A DNA stretch of 64,000 bases from Sulfitobacter sp. LCG007 (GCF_040801785.1 NZ_CP161805.1:930001-994000), one strand, 5' to 3'. Positions 1-9,139 are shown, counted from the first letter of the stretch. Numbers and translations are program-made. Notes: generated by a model from the sequence alone, not told the origin.

Positions 1-1410
1 CGGGTCGTACATTGTCACGCCGTGGATCTCGTCGTCGCTCAGCCCATGCCGCATGGCCTGGGCGATGCAGCGCATCCGGTCGGGGGTCTGCCGGCTGATG
101 GCCTTGACGACCGCCGCCTTCTCGGGCGCGCCGGGGATCTCGATCTCGTCAAAACCGGTGAGCCCCGATTCCATCGAGGCCAGCGCCTTTTGCAGCGACT
201 CGTGTATTGTCCGCCCGATCGCCATCGCCTCGCCGACGGACTTCATCGCCGTGGTCAGCAGTGGCTCGGCACCGGGAAACTTCTCGAAGGCGAATTTCGG
301 GATCTTCGTGACGACGTAGTCGATGGAAGGCTCGAACGAGGCGGGCGTCACCTTGGTGATGTCGTTGTCAAGCTCGTCCAGGGTATAGCCCACTGCAAGC
401 TTGGCCGCGATCTTGGCGATGGGAAAGCCCGTCGCCTTCGAGGCAAGCGCGGAGGAACGCGAGACACGCGGGTTCATCTCGATCACGACCATCCGGCCGT
501 CCACGGGATTGACCGCCCATTGCACGTTCGAGCCGCCGGTCTCGACGCCGATTTCCCGGAGCACGGCAATCGAGTGATTGCGCATGATCTGGTATTCCTT
601 GTCCGTCAGAGTCAGCGCCGGGGCCACCGTGATCGAGTCGCCCGTATGCACGCCCATGGGATCCACGTTCTCGATCGAGCAGACGATGATGGCGTTGTCG
701 GCGGTGTCGCGCACCACCTCCATCTCGAACTCTTTCCAGCCCAGCAGGCTTTCGTCGACAAGGATCTGCCCCACGGGCGAGGCGTCCATCCCCGAGCGGC
801 AGATGCGTTCGTAGTCGTCGCGGTTGTAGGCCACGCCGCCACCCGTGCCGCCCATGGTGAAGGCGGGGCGGATGATGGCCGGAAGCCCGACGTCCTCGAG
901 CGCCTCGAGGGCGATGCGCACACCGGCGGCAAGGTCCTTCTTGCCGTTCGTCTTGGGCGCGGTGACGATGGTGGCGCGGGGGTTCTCGATCCCGAGCCGG
1001 TCCATCGCTTCGCGGAAGAGCTTGCGGTCTTCGGCCATCTCGATAGCGGCCCGTTTGGCCCCGATCATCTCGACACCGAACTTCTCGAGCACGCCCATCT
1101 CTTCCAGGGCCAGCGCGGTGTTCAGACCCGTCTGGCCCCCCATGGTGGGCAGCAGCGCGTCGGGCCGTTCCTTCTCGATGATCTTGGCGACCATTTCGGG
1201 CGTGATCGGCTCGATATAGGTCGCGTCGGCAAGGCCCGGGTCGGTCATGATCGTGGCCGGGTTGGAGTTCACCAGGATGACCCGGTAGCCCTCTTCCTTC
1301 AGGGCCTTGCATGCCTGCGCGCCGGAATAGTCGAACTCGCAGGCCTGTCCGATGATGATGGGGCCGGCGCCGATGATCATGATGGACTTGATATCGGTTC
1401 TCTTCGGCAT
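1..1410 (-). CDS. carB: Carbamoyl-phosphate synthase large subunit, N-terminal part (cut by window edge)
   Basis: Makes carbamoyl phosphate from glutamine-derived ammonia, bicarbonate and ATP for pyrimidine and arginine synthesis, in the cytoplasm with CarA. The first 470 codons are visible. The protein opens with [20 protein letters not shown], followed by the [20 protein letters not shown] and [11 protein letters not shown] signatures of the carboxyphosphate half. The visible part covers the first ATP-grasp domain and the start of the oligomerisation domain; it ends in HGVTMYDP at the window edge, and the rest lies to the left. The start at 1410 is fixed by the conserved N-terminus. It is transcribed leftward and stands alone here. 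There is no sign of damage. The identification rests on family motifs that are essentially diagnostic. Confidence 0.96.
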   Translation of the reverse strand, partial: MPKRTDIKSIMIIGAGPIIIGQACEFDYSGAQACKALKEEGYRVILVNSNPATIMTDPGLADATYIEPITPEMVAKIIEKERPDALLPTMGGQTGLNTALALEEMGVLEKFGVEMIGAKRAAIEMAEDRKLFREAMDRLGIENPRATIVTAPKTNGKKDLAAGVRIALEALEDVGLPAIIRPAFTMGGTGGGVAYNRDDYERICRSGMDASPVGQILVDESLLGWKEFEMEVVRDTADNAIIVCSIENVDPMGVHTGDSITVAPALTLTDKEYQIMRNHSIAVLREIGVETGGSNVQWAVNPVDGRMVVIEMNPRVSRSSALASKATGFPIAKIAAKLAVGYTLDELDNDITKVTPASFEPSIDYVVTKIPKFAFEKFPGAEPLLTTAMKSVGEAMAIGRTIHESLQKALASMESGLTGFDEIEIPGAPEKAAVVKAISRQTPDRMRCIAQAMRHGLSDDEIHGVTMYDP

Positions 1411-1539
1411 TTTCCCGGACCCCTCGCAGCGTGCAAATTGTCTGCGTTATAGGGATGGATCGCGGGGGCGCAAGGGCCGAAGCGCAGCGCTTCGTGGTAA
1501 AGATCCGCGGTCCCGCGTCGCGGTCCGTGAAATGGCAAA

Positions 1540-1563
1540 GGCCGCCCCCTGGACGGGGCGGCC
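1540..1563 (-). terminator. Intrinsic terminator downstream of the VPLPA-CTERM gene
   Basis: A perfect 9-bp inverted repeat (GGCCGCCCC / GGGGCGGCC) with a 6-nt loop. On the minus strand it is followed by TTTGCCATTT, a short T-rich tract. It lies about 30 nt after the stop at 1593 and separates that gene from carB. Confidence 0.7.
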
Positions 1564-1592
1564 TGTCGGTTTCGAAGCCGTTTCCGGAAGGG

Positions 1593-2531
1593 TCAGGCGG
1601 CCTTGCGCGCCCGGGCAACGCCGAAAGCGCCGAGCCCGGAGAGCAGCAGCACAAGGCCGGCGGGCAGCGGGACCGGCGGGGGGCTGGACGGCGGCAGTTC
1701 GCCGTTGAAGCCGCGGCGGATTTCGGCGCTCGAGGTGATGCTCTTGCCGACCATCGTTCCGTAAATGCCCGAGGCGACGTTCGAGATATCCGCCAGCGGG
1801 GCGAGAATGGAAAAGCCGAAGTTGCCGTTGCTCAGGGCCAGTGTGGTCGCCTCGAAGAAATTCACGATCACATGGTCGCTGATGGCGTTGAAGTTGCCCG
1901 AAAGAGTCACGTTGGTGCCCGATGCGTTGATCAGCAGGGTCACGCCCGGGTCGATGCTGAACTGGCTCAGCGAGCCGCCATCGAAGAAGCTGGCATCGAG
2001 GTTCAGAACGGCGAAATTGCTGAGAAGGCCACTGCCCCCCGCGCCGCTGACGATCTTCTTCTGGTTGATGTCGCTTGCATCGGCGGAGGCGCCCGGCGTG
2101 TCCGTATCGTAGCTGGCCAGATGGGCAGAGAGGCTCTGGAAGGCGGCAGTGACGTCCGCGACCGGCACGCTGCCGTAGGTGATCGTTCCGCCCGAGTTGT
2201 TGATGACGCTGCCGGACCCGCCGAGATAGACGTCGCCGTTCTGGATCTTGGTGTTCGATCCGACCACGTCGCCGCCGACGACAAGGGCCGCCTCGATGTC
2301 GCCCACGCGGCCGTTCGGGCTGCCGTCGCCATTCACGTCCGTAGCGCCCGAGATGAAGTCGCCGCCGACATAGGCCGGACCCTCGGTGTGGCTCGAGGTC
2401 TGGTAATCTCCGAGCGCTATCGAATTGAATGTCGCCAGCATCTCGAGCGCATCGACGCTCGCGGCCTGCGAGGCGACGGGAGCAGCGGCCAGAACCGCGG
2501 CTGCGGTCACGGAACGAAAAATGCGAAACAT
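1593..2531 (-). CDS. VPLPA-CTERM surface protein with choice-of-anchor A domain
   Basis: A 312-residue secreted protein. Residues 1 to about 24 form a signal peptide (MFRIFRSV, then alanine-rich, ending near SQAAS). The body reads as the beta-rich choice-of-anchor A domain, with repeated glycine/asparagine beta motifs such as VGGDVVGSNTKIQNGDVYLG. The C-terminus has the sorting tail of the PEP-CTERM/exosortase type: VPLPAG, a hydrophobic helix (LVLLLSGLGAF) and a basic end (RARKAA). Proteins of this class are known substrates of exosortases and are inferred to be processed and attached to the surface or matrix; no exosortase is in this window. The start is supported by AGGAGATAAG just upstream. 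The biological role is unknown. Confidence 0.85.
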   Translation of the reverse strand: MFRIFRSVTAAAVLAAAPVASQAASVDALEMLATFNSIALGDYQTSSHTEGPAYVGGDFISGATDVNGDGSPNGRVGDIEAALVVGGDVVGSNTKIQNGDVYLGGSGSVINNSGGTITYGSVPVADVTAAFQSLSAHLASYDTDTPGASADASDINQKKIVSGAGGSGLLSNFAVLNLDASFFDGGSLSQFSIDPGVTLLINASGTNVTLSGNFNAISDHVIVNFFEATTLALSNGNFGFSILAPLADISNVASGIYGTMVGKSITSSAEIRRGFNGELPPSSPPPVPLPAGLVLLLSGLGAFGVARARKAA

Positions 2532-2810
2532 CTTATCTCCTGCGTCAAAATCCGGACGGTAGAATTGAGCAGGTAGATAAAGGGCGTGGCATCGTGCTGC
2601 AACATAATAGGGCGTCGAAGGCTAACATGCACGCCCAGCGGGTGCCACAGTGCTACTCCCGGTCGAGAATCCTCTCCGCGACGGGCAAGGTCAGGGTGCC
2701 TGCACACGCGGTGTCAGCGAAATCCCCTCTCGGGACGGTATGACCGAATCATCCGCGCGGCCGATCCGGTCCCGTCCGAGACGGCGGGTCTCCGGGACGG
2801 CGGCGCATGT

Positions 2811-3572
2811 TCAGCGTCCGGCGGTCAGGAAGGCCCGCAATGCGGCCTCGAATTCGCGCGGCTTGTCGGCATGCAGCCAATGTCCCGCGCCGGGGATCTT
2901 CTCGAAACGGGCGGCGGGGAACAGCGCCTTGATCTGCGGTCGGTGGTCGGGCGAGACATAGTCCGAGTCCGCCCCCGACAGGAACAGGGTGGGTCCCTCG
3001 TATTGCGCGTCCATCTCCGGGAAGGACATGATCGCGTCCATCTCGCGCGCCAGCGTGTCGAGGTTCAGTCGCCAGCGTTTGCCGGGAATGTCGAGGGACT
3101 GGGTGAAGAAGCTCTGCAGGGCGCGTTCGACTCCCGCATCGGCGAGCTGCGCTTCGGCTTGCGCGCGTCGGGTGACCTGCGAAAGGTCCACGGCGCGCAT
3201 CGCATCGATATAGTGCATCTGGCTGTGGGAATAGCGTGTCGGTGCGATATCGGCCACGATGAGGCGGCGGACCAGCGGGGCATGGCGCAGCGCGAGCACC
3301 ATCGCGGCCTTGCCGCCCATGGAATGGCCCGCCACATGCATCCGCCCGCCGACATGCTCGATCAGTTCCGCGAGATCCTCGGCGAGATCCTCGTAACTGT
3401 GGGTGTCCGTCTGCGGGCTTGCGCCGTGGTTGCGCAGGTCGCAGGTGATGACTCGGAAGGCATCCGAGAGCCGTTTGGCGATGACACCCCAGTTGCGCCC
3501 GGAACCGAACAGCCCGTGGACGATGAGAAGCTTCGGCGCGTCCTCGGCGCCGGTTTCCGAATATGCCAGCAT
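2811..3572 (-). CDS. Alpha/beta-fold hydrolase (YbfF-like esterase family)
   Basis: A 253-residue cytoplasmic serine hydrolase. Residues 16-24 carry the oxyanion-hole segment LIVHGLFGS. The nucleophile elbow GHSMGG places Ser84. The likely acid is Asp202 or Asp204 in SGADSDYVSP, and His231 in GAGHWLH completes the triad. Length and motif order match the small acyl-esterase group that includes E. coli YbfF. No signal peptide or membrane segment is seen. It stands alone, with a 279-bp gap to the VPLPA-CTERM gene on its downstream side. The substrate cannot be told from the sequence; short acyl esters or acyl-CoA-type esters are usual for the family. Confidence 0.85.
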   Translation of the reverse strand: MLAYSETGAEDAPKLLIVHGLFGSGRNWGVIAKRLSDAFRVITCDLRNHGASPQTDTHSYEDLAEDLAELIEHVGGRMHVAGHSMGGKAAMVLALRHAPLVRRLIVADIAPTRYSHSQMHYIDAMRAVDLSQVTRRAQAEAQLADAGVERALQSFFTQSLDIPGKRWRLNLDTLAREMDAIMSFPEMDAQYEGPTLFLSGADSDYVSPDHRPQIKALFPAARFEKIPGAGHWLHADKPREFEAALRAFLTAGR

Positions 3573-3619
3573 GTGCCATCGCTAGCCTGTCCCGGCGCGG
3601 CTGGCCAGACCCCCTCGCG

Positions 3620-3797
3620 CCGGAGGCGCGGTTTAAATATCTAGCCGGAGGCGCGGTTTAAATATCTAGCCGGAGGCGCGATTTGCATATCCCGCCGGAG
3701 GCGCGCTTTGCATATCCCGCCAAAGGCGCGGTCCCCGATATCCCGCCGCAGGCGGGGCTTCGCGTATTGCGCCGCCGGCGGGGCCTGCCCTATTGTG
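3620..3797. repeat. Seven-copy 25-26 bp tandem repeat array
   Basis: Seven head-to-tail units start at 3620, 3645, 3670, 3695, 3720, 3746 and 3772. The first four are 25 bp and the last three 26 bp. Each begins CCGGAGGCGCG or a variant (CCGCAGGCGGG, CCGCCGGCGGG) and ends in an AT-rich part (TTTAAATATCTAG, changing to TTTGCATATCCCG). The first two units are identical; divergence increases toward the downstream gene at 3804. The GC-rich core CGCCGGAGGCG is near-palindromic and resembles an intergenic element common in Rhodobacteraceae genomes (from memory, not searched). Confidence 0.9.
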
Positions 3798-3803
3798 CCG
3801 GCG

Positions 3804-4178
3804 ATGACGGGGGACATGAACATCGAGCACCGCGCCGAGGCGCTGCGCCATCTGCTGAACGAGCGGCTTGGCGTCGGCGGCCGCGATTTCGGCTCGGCCC
3901 TGCGCCGCGTACGGCGGCGGCTGCCGCGACATCTGCGCCGCCAGGCCGACCTGATCGCCGAGGCAGAGCGCATGGGCCGGAACCCGAAACTCGCGCGGCG
4001 GCTGGAAGGCGCCGCACTCGATACCGCCTGGCGCGACCTCAGGGATCATCTCAGGAAGATCGACGGGGCCGCGGTGCGCCGCGACAGGTTTCTGGCCTGG
4101 CTGAGTGTGATCGCGTTCGATCTGCTGCTGATCGCCGGAGCCTTCGTGCTCTGGCTCTGGTGGCGCGGCTACGTCTAG
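3804..4178 (+). CDS. Small conserved-type membrane-anchored protein of unknown function
   Basis: A 124-residue protein from ATG 3804; ATG 3816 (MNIEHRAEAL) is an equally possible start. The frame is open further upstream, but that part would encode the tandem repeats and is unlikely to be translated. The first 90 residues are very rich in arginine and charged helix formers (RRVRRRLPRHLRRQAD), suggesting a cytosolic nucleic-acid or lipid-surface contact. Residues about 100-120 form one transmembrane helix (LSVIAFDLLLIAGAFVLWLW), followed by a short RGYV tail. I do not recognise the family. It looks like a single-span inner-membrane protein with a basic N-terminal domain. The repeat array directly before it is its only unusual context. 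Confidence 0.6.
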   Translation: MTGDMNIEHRAEALRHLLNERLGVGGRDFGSALRRVRRRLPRHLRRQADLIAEAERMGRNPKLARRLEGAALDTAWRDLRDHLRKIDGAAVRRDRFLAWLSVIAFDLLLIAGAFVLWLWWRGYV

Positions 4179-4383
4179 ATCCTCGCGACGCGCCCAGACC
4201 GGATCCGAAAGGAAGGCGCCGCCTTGCGATAGGCTCGCCGAGCAGAGGTGTGGGAATGGATTTCCCGGCGGTCAGGCGCACCGGCAGCTCCATCACATTC
4301 GGTAGCGTTCCCGATTCTATCTGCGGGCTTCCGGCGCCCGTCCCGCCGGAAAGCGATCCCGCGCGCAGGGGGCGAACGACCGG

Positions 4384-5355
4384 CTAGTTCCGGTCTGCCC
4401 AGATGCGGCCCCAGTCGTTCTTCATGTCGACGATCGTCCAGCCGAGCCCCGGTCCTTCGTCGAGCCCGCGGGCCAGCACGCCGATAGCGCCCTCGCGGTC
4501 GTAGGCGAACTCGCGCTCGCCGTCGGTGTGGTGAACGAGCATCCCGAAGCGGGGGCCTTCCCCGGCGGTCGTCCATCGCAGCATCGCGAAATCGCCGTCC
4601 GAATTGCCCGCGGCGAATATGGGCCGCTGCCCGATGTGGCGCATGATGCCCACGGGCTTGCCCTCCTTGTCGTCGATGAAGCTGACCCCGCCGTCCTTGG
4701 TCAGCGTCGGCGTGCCGCCTTCGTCGCTGTAGGTGGTGTTTCCTTCCGAGCCGACCACCTGCCAGGGCGGGATGCCATATGCCTCCTCCGCGATAGACCG
4801 GATGAAATCGATCCCGCCGCCCGAGACGATGTAGGTGGTGAAACCCTCGTCGCGCAGGTAACGCAGCAGTTCTCCCATCGGCTGGTAGGTCATTGTCGCG
4901 AAGACCATGTCGGTGGCCGGATTCTGCGCCGTCGTGAGCCAGTCATGCGCTGAAGCCTTGAAATCCTCGGGCGTGATGTCCGCATGCGAAATGTCGATGA
5001 TCTGGATCAGCCCTTCTTCCCCTTCGGCCAGCATGCCCGCCATGTCCCCCTCGTTCGCCGCCCTGAGCACATCGGATGTCAGGATCGAGGGATCGGCGGC
5101 GGCCTTCTCGCGCAGGACGTCGAGCGCATAGAAAAGCTGGAAATAGGCCGGCTGCTCGGCCCAGAGGGTCCCGTCGTTGTCGAAGACCGCGATGCGGTCG
5201 GCCGGCGTCACATAGGTCTCTGCTTCCGCGTCAGTGATGCTCTCGACGAAGGCGATGATTTCTGCCCTGGCGTCGGTATCGTTCCACGACGGAAGGGGGT
5301 CTGCCCCTGCAAGCGTCGGCAAGACGATCAGCACGGCTGGAAGGATGGCCCGCAT
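4384..5355 (-). CDS. Periplasmic HAD-superfamily phosphatase-like protein
   Basis: A 323-residue protein with a signal peptide (MRAILPAVLIVLPTLAGADP). The HAD motif I is VFDNDGTLW, giving nucleophile Asp59 and acid Asp61. Motif II is the VSGGG segment and motif IV is GNSDGDFAM. These predict an exported phosphomonoesterase using an aspartyl-phosphate intermediate. It lies 74 bp downstream of the sulfatase gene on the same strand, so the two are probably co-transcribed and may strip phosphate and sulfate from external organic compounds; that pairing of roles is inference. No membrane anchor follows the signal peptide. The natural substrate is not evident. Confidence 0.82.
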   Translation of the reverse strand: MRAILPAVLIVLPTLAGADPLPSWNDTDARAEIIAFVESITDAEAETYVTPADRIAVFDNDGTLWAEQPAYFQLFYALDVLREKAAADPSILTSDVLRAANEGDMAGMLAEGEEGLIQIIDISHADITPEDFKASAHDWLTTAQNPATDMVFATMTYQPMGELLRYLRDEGFTTYIVSGGGIDFIRSIAEEAYGIPPWQVVGSEGNTTYSDEGGTPTLTKDGGVSFIDDKEGKPVGIMRHIGQRPIFAAGNSDGDFAMLRWTTAGEGPRFGMLVHHTDGEREFAYDREGAIGVLARGLDEGPGLGWTIVDMKNDWGRIWADRN

Positions 5356-5429
5356 GGTGATCTCCGAATGTCTGGCAGATGCATGACCCGCGCAGAAAAG
5401 CGCTCCCCGCGGGCCACCTGATCGAGCGG

Positions 5430-7004
5430 CTACCGCGCCATGCCGCTGAGCGTCTGTTCCAGCTGCTCCTGGATCTGGTCGACCGAGAAGCTCGCGGGGT
5501 TCTGTGACGGCGGATACTCGACGAACGTCCCGAGGAAGTCCGCAACCTCGACCTGAGCCGGAACCAGCAGGAACGCGTGGTCCAGCAGCCAGTCGTAATA
5601 TGTGTTCGAGGTGACGTCCGCCCTTTCGTAGGGGTCGGAGCGAAGATCGAAGATCTTGGGCACCCGCAGCGGCGTGAACGGCTCGGCCCAGATGTTCAGG
5701 GTGCCGGTTTCGCGTTGCTCCTGGAAAACGAACTTCCAGTTCTCGTACCGCACCGCCACCAGGGCGCCGTCGTCGTTGAAGTAGAAGAACCGGTCACGCG
5801 CGCTCTCGTCGGTCTCGCCCGTCAGGTACGGCAGCTGGTTGTAGCCGTCGAGATGGACCTTGTACTCCGAGCCGTCGATCGTGGTGCCTTCGAGCAGGCG
5901 CTCCTTTATGTCCGCGTCACCGGCGGCTGCCAGCAGGGTCGGGAACCAGTCAAGGCCCGAGAACAGGCCGTTCTTGACCGTACCGGGCTCGATCCTGCCG
6001 GGCCAGCGGATCATGGCGGGCACGCGGAAGGCGCCTTCCCAGTTGGTGTTCTTCTCGCTGCGGAACGGAGTAGTGCCGGCGTCCGGCCACGAATTCTGGT
6101 GCGGGCCGTTGTCGGTCGAGTAGATCACGATGGTGTTGTCGGCGACGCCGGTCTCCTCCAGCGCATCGAGGATCTGGCCGACGATTCCGTCATGCTCGAT
6201 CATGCCGTCGGCATACTCGGTCAGCGCGGTCAGCCCCGGCTCGCTCCGGTTCTCGTCCTTCACGTGGGTGCGGAAATGCATCCGGGTGGTGTTCATCCAG
6301 ATGAAGAACGGGGTGCCCTGATCGACGCTGCGCCGCATGAAGTCTATGGCGGCGGCCGAGGTCTCCTCGTCCACGGTTTCCATGCGGTTGCGGGTCAGCG
6401 GGCCGGTATCCTCGATCTCGCCGCTGGCGGATGCGCGGATGACCCCGCGCGGGCCGTACTGCTCGCGGAAGGCGGGGTCGACCGGGTAGTTGAAGTTCTC
6501 GGGCTCCTCCTCGGCGTTGAGGTGGTAGAGGTTGCCGAAGAACTCGTCGAAGCCGTGGTTCGTCGGCAGGTGCTCGTCCTTGTCGCCGAGGTGGTTCTTG
6601 CCGAACTGGCCGGTGGCGTAACCGAGATCCTTGAGGGCCGAGGCAATCGTCACGTCGTCCGCCTGAAGCCCGACATCCGCGCCCGGCAGGCCGACCTTGG
6701 AAAGTCCGGTGCGAAGGGTCGACTGGCCGGTGATGAAGGTGGACCGGCCCGCCGTGCAGCTCTGTTCTGCGTAATAGTCCGTGAACTTGCCGCCCTCCGC
6801 TGCGATCCGGTCGATGTTGGGCGTCTCGTAGCCCATCAGCCCGAAGCTGTAGGTGGACAGGTTGGTCTGCCCGATATCGTCGCCCCAGATCACCAGGATA
6901 TTCGGTTTTTCCGTTTGCTGCGCCAGGGCCGCGCCGCCTGCCATTGCCGCAAGTGTCAGGGTCGCGACCAGTCGCAACGCCCTTCCTGAACAGTTCGATG
7001 TCAT
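5430..7004 (-). CDS. Secreted sulfatase (arylsulfatase-type, formylglycine-dependent)
   Basis: Hydrolyses sulfate esters, or another phosphatase-fold substrate, in the periplasm. ATG 7004 is preferred because it has GGGAGA eight bases upstream and begins a clean signal peptide (residues 1-28, ending ALAQ); the frame is open 14 codons further up. The product is 524 residues. The metal-binding start PNILVIWGDDIG is at about residue 34. The active-site motif SCTAGRSTF puts the cysteine to be converted to formylglycine at position 83. Later motifs include YSTDNGPH and a GKNHLGD-type lysine/histidine segment. Length is usual for type I sulfatases. No formylglycine-generating enzyme is in the window, so one must be encoded elsewhere. 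It is probably in an operon with the HAD phosphatase downstream. Confidence 0.88.
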   Translation of the reverse strand: MTSNCSGRALRLVATLTLAAMAGGAALAQQTEKPNILVIWGDDIGQTNLSTYSFGLMGYETPNIDRIAAEGGKFTDYYAEQSCTAGRSTFITGQSTLRTGLSKVGLPGADVGLQADDVTIASALKDLGYATGQFGKNHLGDKDEHLPTNHGFDEFFGNLYHLNAEEEPENFNYPVDPAFREQYGPRGVIRASASGEIEDTGPLTRNRMETVDEETSAAAIDFMRRSVDQGTPFFIWMNTTRMHFRTHVKDENRSEPGLTALTEYADGMIEHDGIVGQILDALEETGVADNTIVIYSTDNGPHQNSWPDAGTTPFRSEKNTNWEGAFRVPAMIRWPGRIEPGTVKNGLFSGLDWFPTLLAAAGDADIKERLLEGTTIDGSEYKVHLDGYNQLPYLTGETDESARDRFFYFNDDGALVAVRYENWKFVFQEQRETGTLNIWAEPFTPLRVPKIFDLRSDPYERADVTSNTYYDWLLDHAFLLVPAQVEVADFLGTFVEYPPSQNPASFSVDQIQEQLEQTLSGMAR

Positions 7005-7337
7005 GAAACTTCTCCCACGATGGACCACCATTCGCCCCTGTCTCACAGGTCAAAATTGACGTAGCGGAAGCCGCTTAGCAACGGAAAAAAACTCGAATTA
7101 AGAGAATTAAGGTCCGAAGGATACCCTATAAGTTGCTGGATTTCACCCGCGCGAGCCCGGTCAGGAGCGGCGGCCCCTGAAAAAAGATGATTTGGCATAA
7201 GGATTTGCAAGGCGGGGGCAAAAATGCGAGAGTCCGGCAGCGGCTGGGTGACAGTGCAGTCGCGCAGAAAAGGCGGTGGTCCGTTGATCGCGCCACCCGG
7301 AAACATGCGGTCCTCGGGACCGGACACAGGAGGGACA
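7005..7337. other. Intergenic region between divergent sulfatase and BCCT genes
   Basis: About 330 bp without a convincing gene. It must hold the promoters of the leftward sulfatase gene and of the rightward BCCT unit. The part around 7060-7130 is AT-rich (for example CTCGAATTAAGAGAATTAAG), as expected for promoter DNA. I see no clear operator palindrome or riboswitch. Confidence 0.5.
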
Positions 7338-7406
7338 ATGCTCGACACGATCGTCGTACCCGTCGATCCGGCCCGGGCCACGGCATCTGTCCTGCCGGTT
7401 CGCTGA
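7338..7406 (+). pseudogene. Possible remnant or leader: 22-codon UspA-like start
   Basis: A 22-residue reading frame with a strong ribosome site (AGGAGGGACA before ATG 7338). The peptide begins MLDTIVVPVDPARA, which resembles the first beta strand and phosphate-loop start of universal stress protein A family members (ILVPVD pattern). It stops after 22 codons and no continuation is visible in other frames. UspA-like proteins are known partners of some osmolyte transporters, and the BCCT gene begins 45 bp further on. It could be a truncated usp gene or a translated leader. Evidence is limited to the short match. Confidence 0.35.
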
Positions 7407-7451
7407 CGCGGACGACCGTACGCAACATAGGCAAAACGGAGAGGAGGCCCC

Positions 7452-9107
7452 ATGGCCGAGCAGACATCCGAGACCGACGGGCTTGGAATTCCGGACCCGG
7501 AAGGGTCGGCGCAACCAATCGAGACCGAGTATGAGGTGGGACAGGATAACGTCGAAGGCAATGTCGGCCCCTTCGGCTTTGATATCCACAACCCGGTCTT
7601 CCTGATCTCGGGCCTGTCCATCGTGGCATTCGTCTTCTACGCACTCGCGTTGCCGGAACAGTCCGACGCGCTTTTCGGATGGCTCTTCGGTGCCGTGACG
7701 AAGGGCTTCGACTGGTTCTTCCTGGGCGCCGCCAACATATTCGTGATCTTCTGCCTCGTGCTGATCGTCACCCCGTGGGGCAACGTGCGCCTCGGCGGAT
7801 CGGACGCGACGCCGGACTATTCCTATGTCGGCTGGTTCGCGATGCTGTTCGCGGCGGGCATGGGCATCGGCCTGATGTTCTACGGCGTCTCCGAGCCGAT
7901 GAGCCATTTCTCGTCCTCCATGGGCGGTGTCGCCGAAGAGAACGGCCTTCGCACGGACTGGGCGCCCCTCGGCGGCGCGGCCGGAGACGAGGCCGCGGCT
8001 GTCCGGCTCGGCATGGCGGCGACGATTTTCCACTGGGGACTGCACCCTTGGGCGATCTACGCCATCGTGGCCCTTTCGCTGGCCCTGTTCAGCTACAACA
8101 AGGGTCTGCCCCTGACGATCCGCTCGGCCTTCCATCCGATCTTCGGCGATGCCGTCTGGGGCTGGGTGGGCCACATCATCGATACGCTCGCGGTCTTCGC
8201 CACGCTCTTCGGCCTTGCGACATCGCTGGGTTTCGGGGCCACCCAGGCGAACGCCGGGCTGAACGAGCTTTTCGGCATTGCCGTGGGATCCACGACCGAG
8301 GTCATCCTGATCTCTGGCATCACCGCCATCGCCTTGATCTCGGTGCTGCGCGGTCTCGATGGCGGGGTCAAGGTGCTGTCCGAGATCAACATGGGCCTTG
8401 CCTTCCTTCTCCTGATCTTCGTGCTTCTTGCCGGGCCCACGATCTACCTTCTGAAGCTCTTCGTCGGATCGCTGGTCGCCTACGTCGAGTATCTGCCGGC
8501 GCTCGCAAATCCCTTCGGGCGCGAGGACGTGAACTTCAGCCAGGGCTGGACATCCTTCTACTGGGCCTGGTGGATCAGCTGGTCACCGTTCGTCGGCATG
8601 TTCATCGCGCGGGTCAGCCGGGGGCGCACGGTGCGCGAGTTCATCACCTGCGTGCTGCTCATCCCGTCGCTTGTCTGTGTGCTCTGGATGTCGGTGTTCG
8701 GCGGCACGGCCCTGCATCAGGTCGTCGCCGAGGGCTACACCGTGGCGCAGGATGCGGCGCTCGAGCTGAAGCTGTTCAAGATGCTCGATGTCATGCCCCT
8801 GTCGAGCATCACCTCGCTGGTGGGTATCGTCCTCGTGGTGGTCTTCTTCGTGACGTCCTCCGACTCGGGTTCGCTGGTGATCGACACGATCACGGCGGGC
8901 GGAAAGGTGGACGCTCCTGTGCCGCAGCGCGCCTTCTGGTGCATCTTCGAGGGCGCCGTCGCCATCGTGCTGCTGTTGAGCGTCGGCGGGCTTCAGTCGC
9001 TTCAGTCCATGGTGATCTCGACCGGACTGCCCTTCACGATCGTGCTGCTGCTGATGTGCGTCGCGATTGCGAAAGGGCTCGCCTCCGAACGCAAGGCCAT
9101 GAGATAG
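7452..9107 (+). CDS. BCCT-family transporter (betaine/choline/carnitine type)
   Basis: A 551-residue secondary transporter of the inner membrane, importing quaternary ammonium compounds such as glycine betaine by Na+ or H+ symport. About 50 hydrophilic residues precede 12 predicted membrane spans. The signature segments are clear: GMGIGLMFYGVSEPMSHF near the substrate pathway, and the tryptophan-rich WAWWISWSPFVGMFIARVSR followed by GRTVREF. The C-terminal tail is short, ending soon after the last span, unlike osmosensing members such as BetP with long tails. The start follows GAGGAGGCCCC. The gene is convergent with emrB, with a shared terminator hairpin. The exact substrate cannot be read from sequence. 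Confidence 0.92.
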   Translation: MAEQTSETDGLGIPDPEGSAQPIETEYEVGQDNVEGNVGPFGFDIHNPVFLISGLSIVAFVFYALALPEQSDALFGWLFGAVTKGFDWFFLGAANIFVIFCLVLIVTPWGNVRLGGSDATPDYSYVGWFAMLFAAGMGIGLMFYGVSEPMSHFSSSMGGVAEENGLRTDWAPLGGAAGDEAAAVRLGMAATIFHWGLHPWAIYAIVALSLALFSYNKGLPLTIRSAFHPIFGDAVWGWVGHIIDTLAVFATLFGLATSLGFGATQANAGLNELFGIAVGSTTEVILISGITAIALISVLRGLDGGVKVLSEINMGLAFLLLIFVLLAGPTIYLLKLFVGSLVAYVEYLPALANPFGREDVNFSQGWTSFYWAWWISWSPFVGMFIARVSRGRTVREFITCVLLIPSLVCVLWMSVFGGTALHQVVAEGYTVAQDAALELKLFKMLDVMPLSSITSLVGIVLVVVFFVTSSDSGSLVIDTITAGGKVDAPVPQRAFWCIFEGAVAIVLLLSVGGLQSLQSMVISTGLPFTIVLLLMCVAIAKGLASERKAMR

Positions 9108-9117
9108 TCGCGCCTCG

Positions 9118-9139
9118 GGCGGCCCTTCGCGGGGCCGCC
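9118..9139. terminator. Hairpin between convergent BCCT and emrB genes
   Basis: An 8-bp inverted repeat (GGCGGCCC / GGGCCGCC) with a 6-nt loop lies just after the BCCT stop and touches the emrB stop codon. It could serve as a bidirectional terminator; there is only a weak T-rich tract on the right side. Confidence 0.5.

Noticed and set aside
22-1452. Long open frames on the plus strand opposite carB
   Set aside because: They are mirror frames caused by high GC codon bias; the minus strand carries a clear carB N-terminus.
3600-3800. CRISPR array
   Set aside because: Repeat units are directly adjacent without spacers and no cas genes are nearby.
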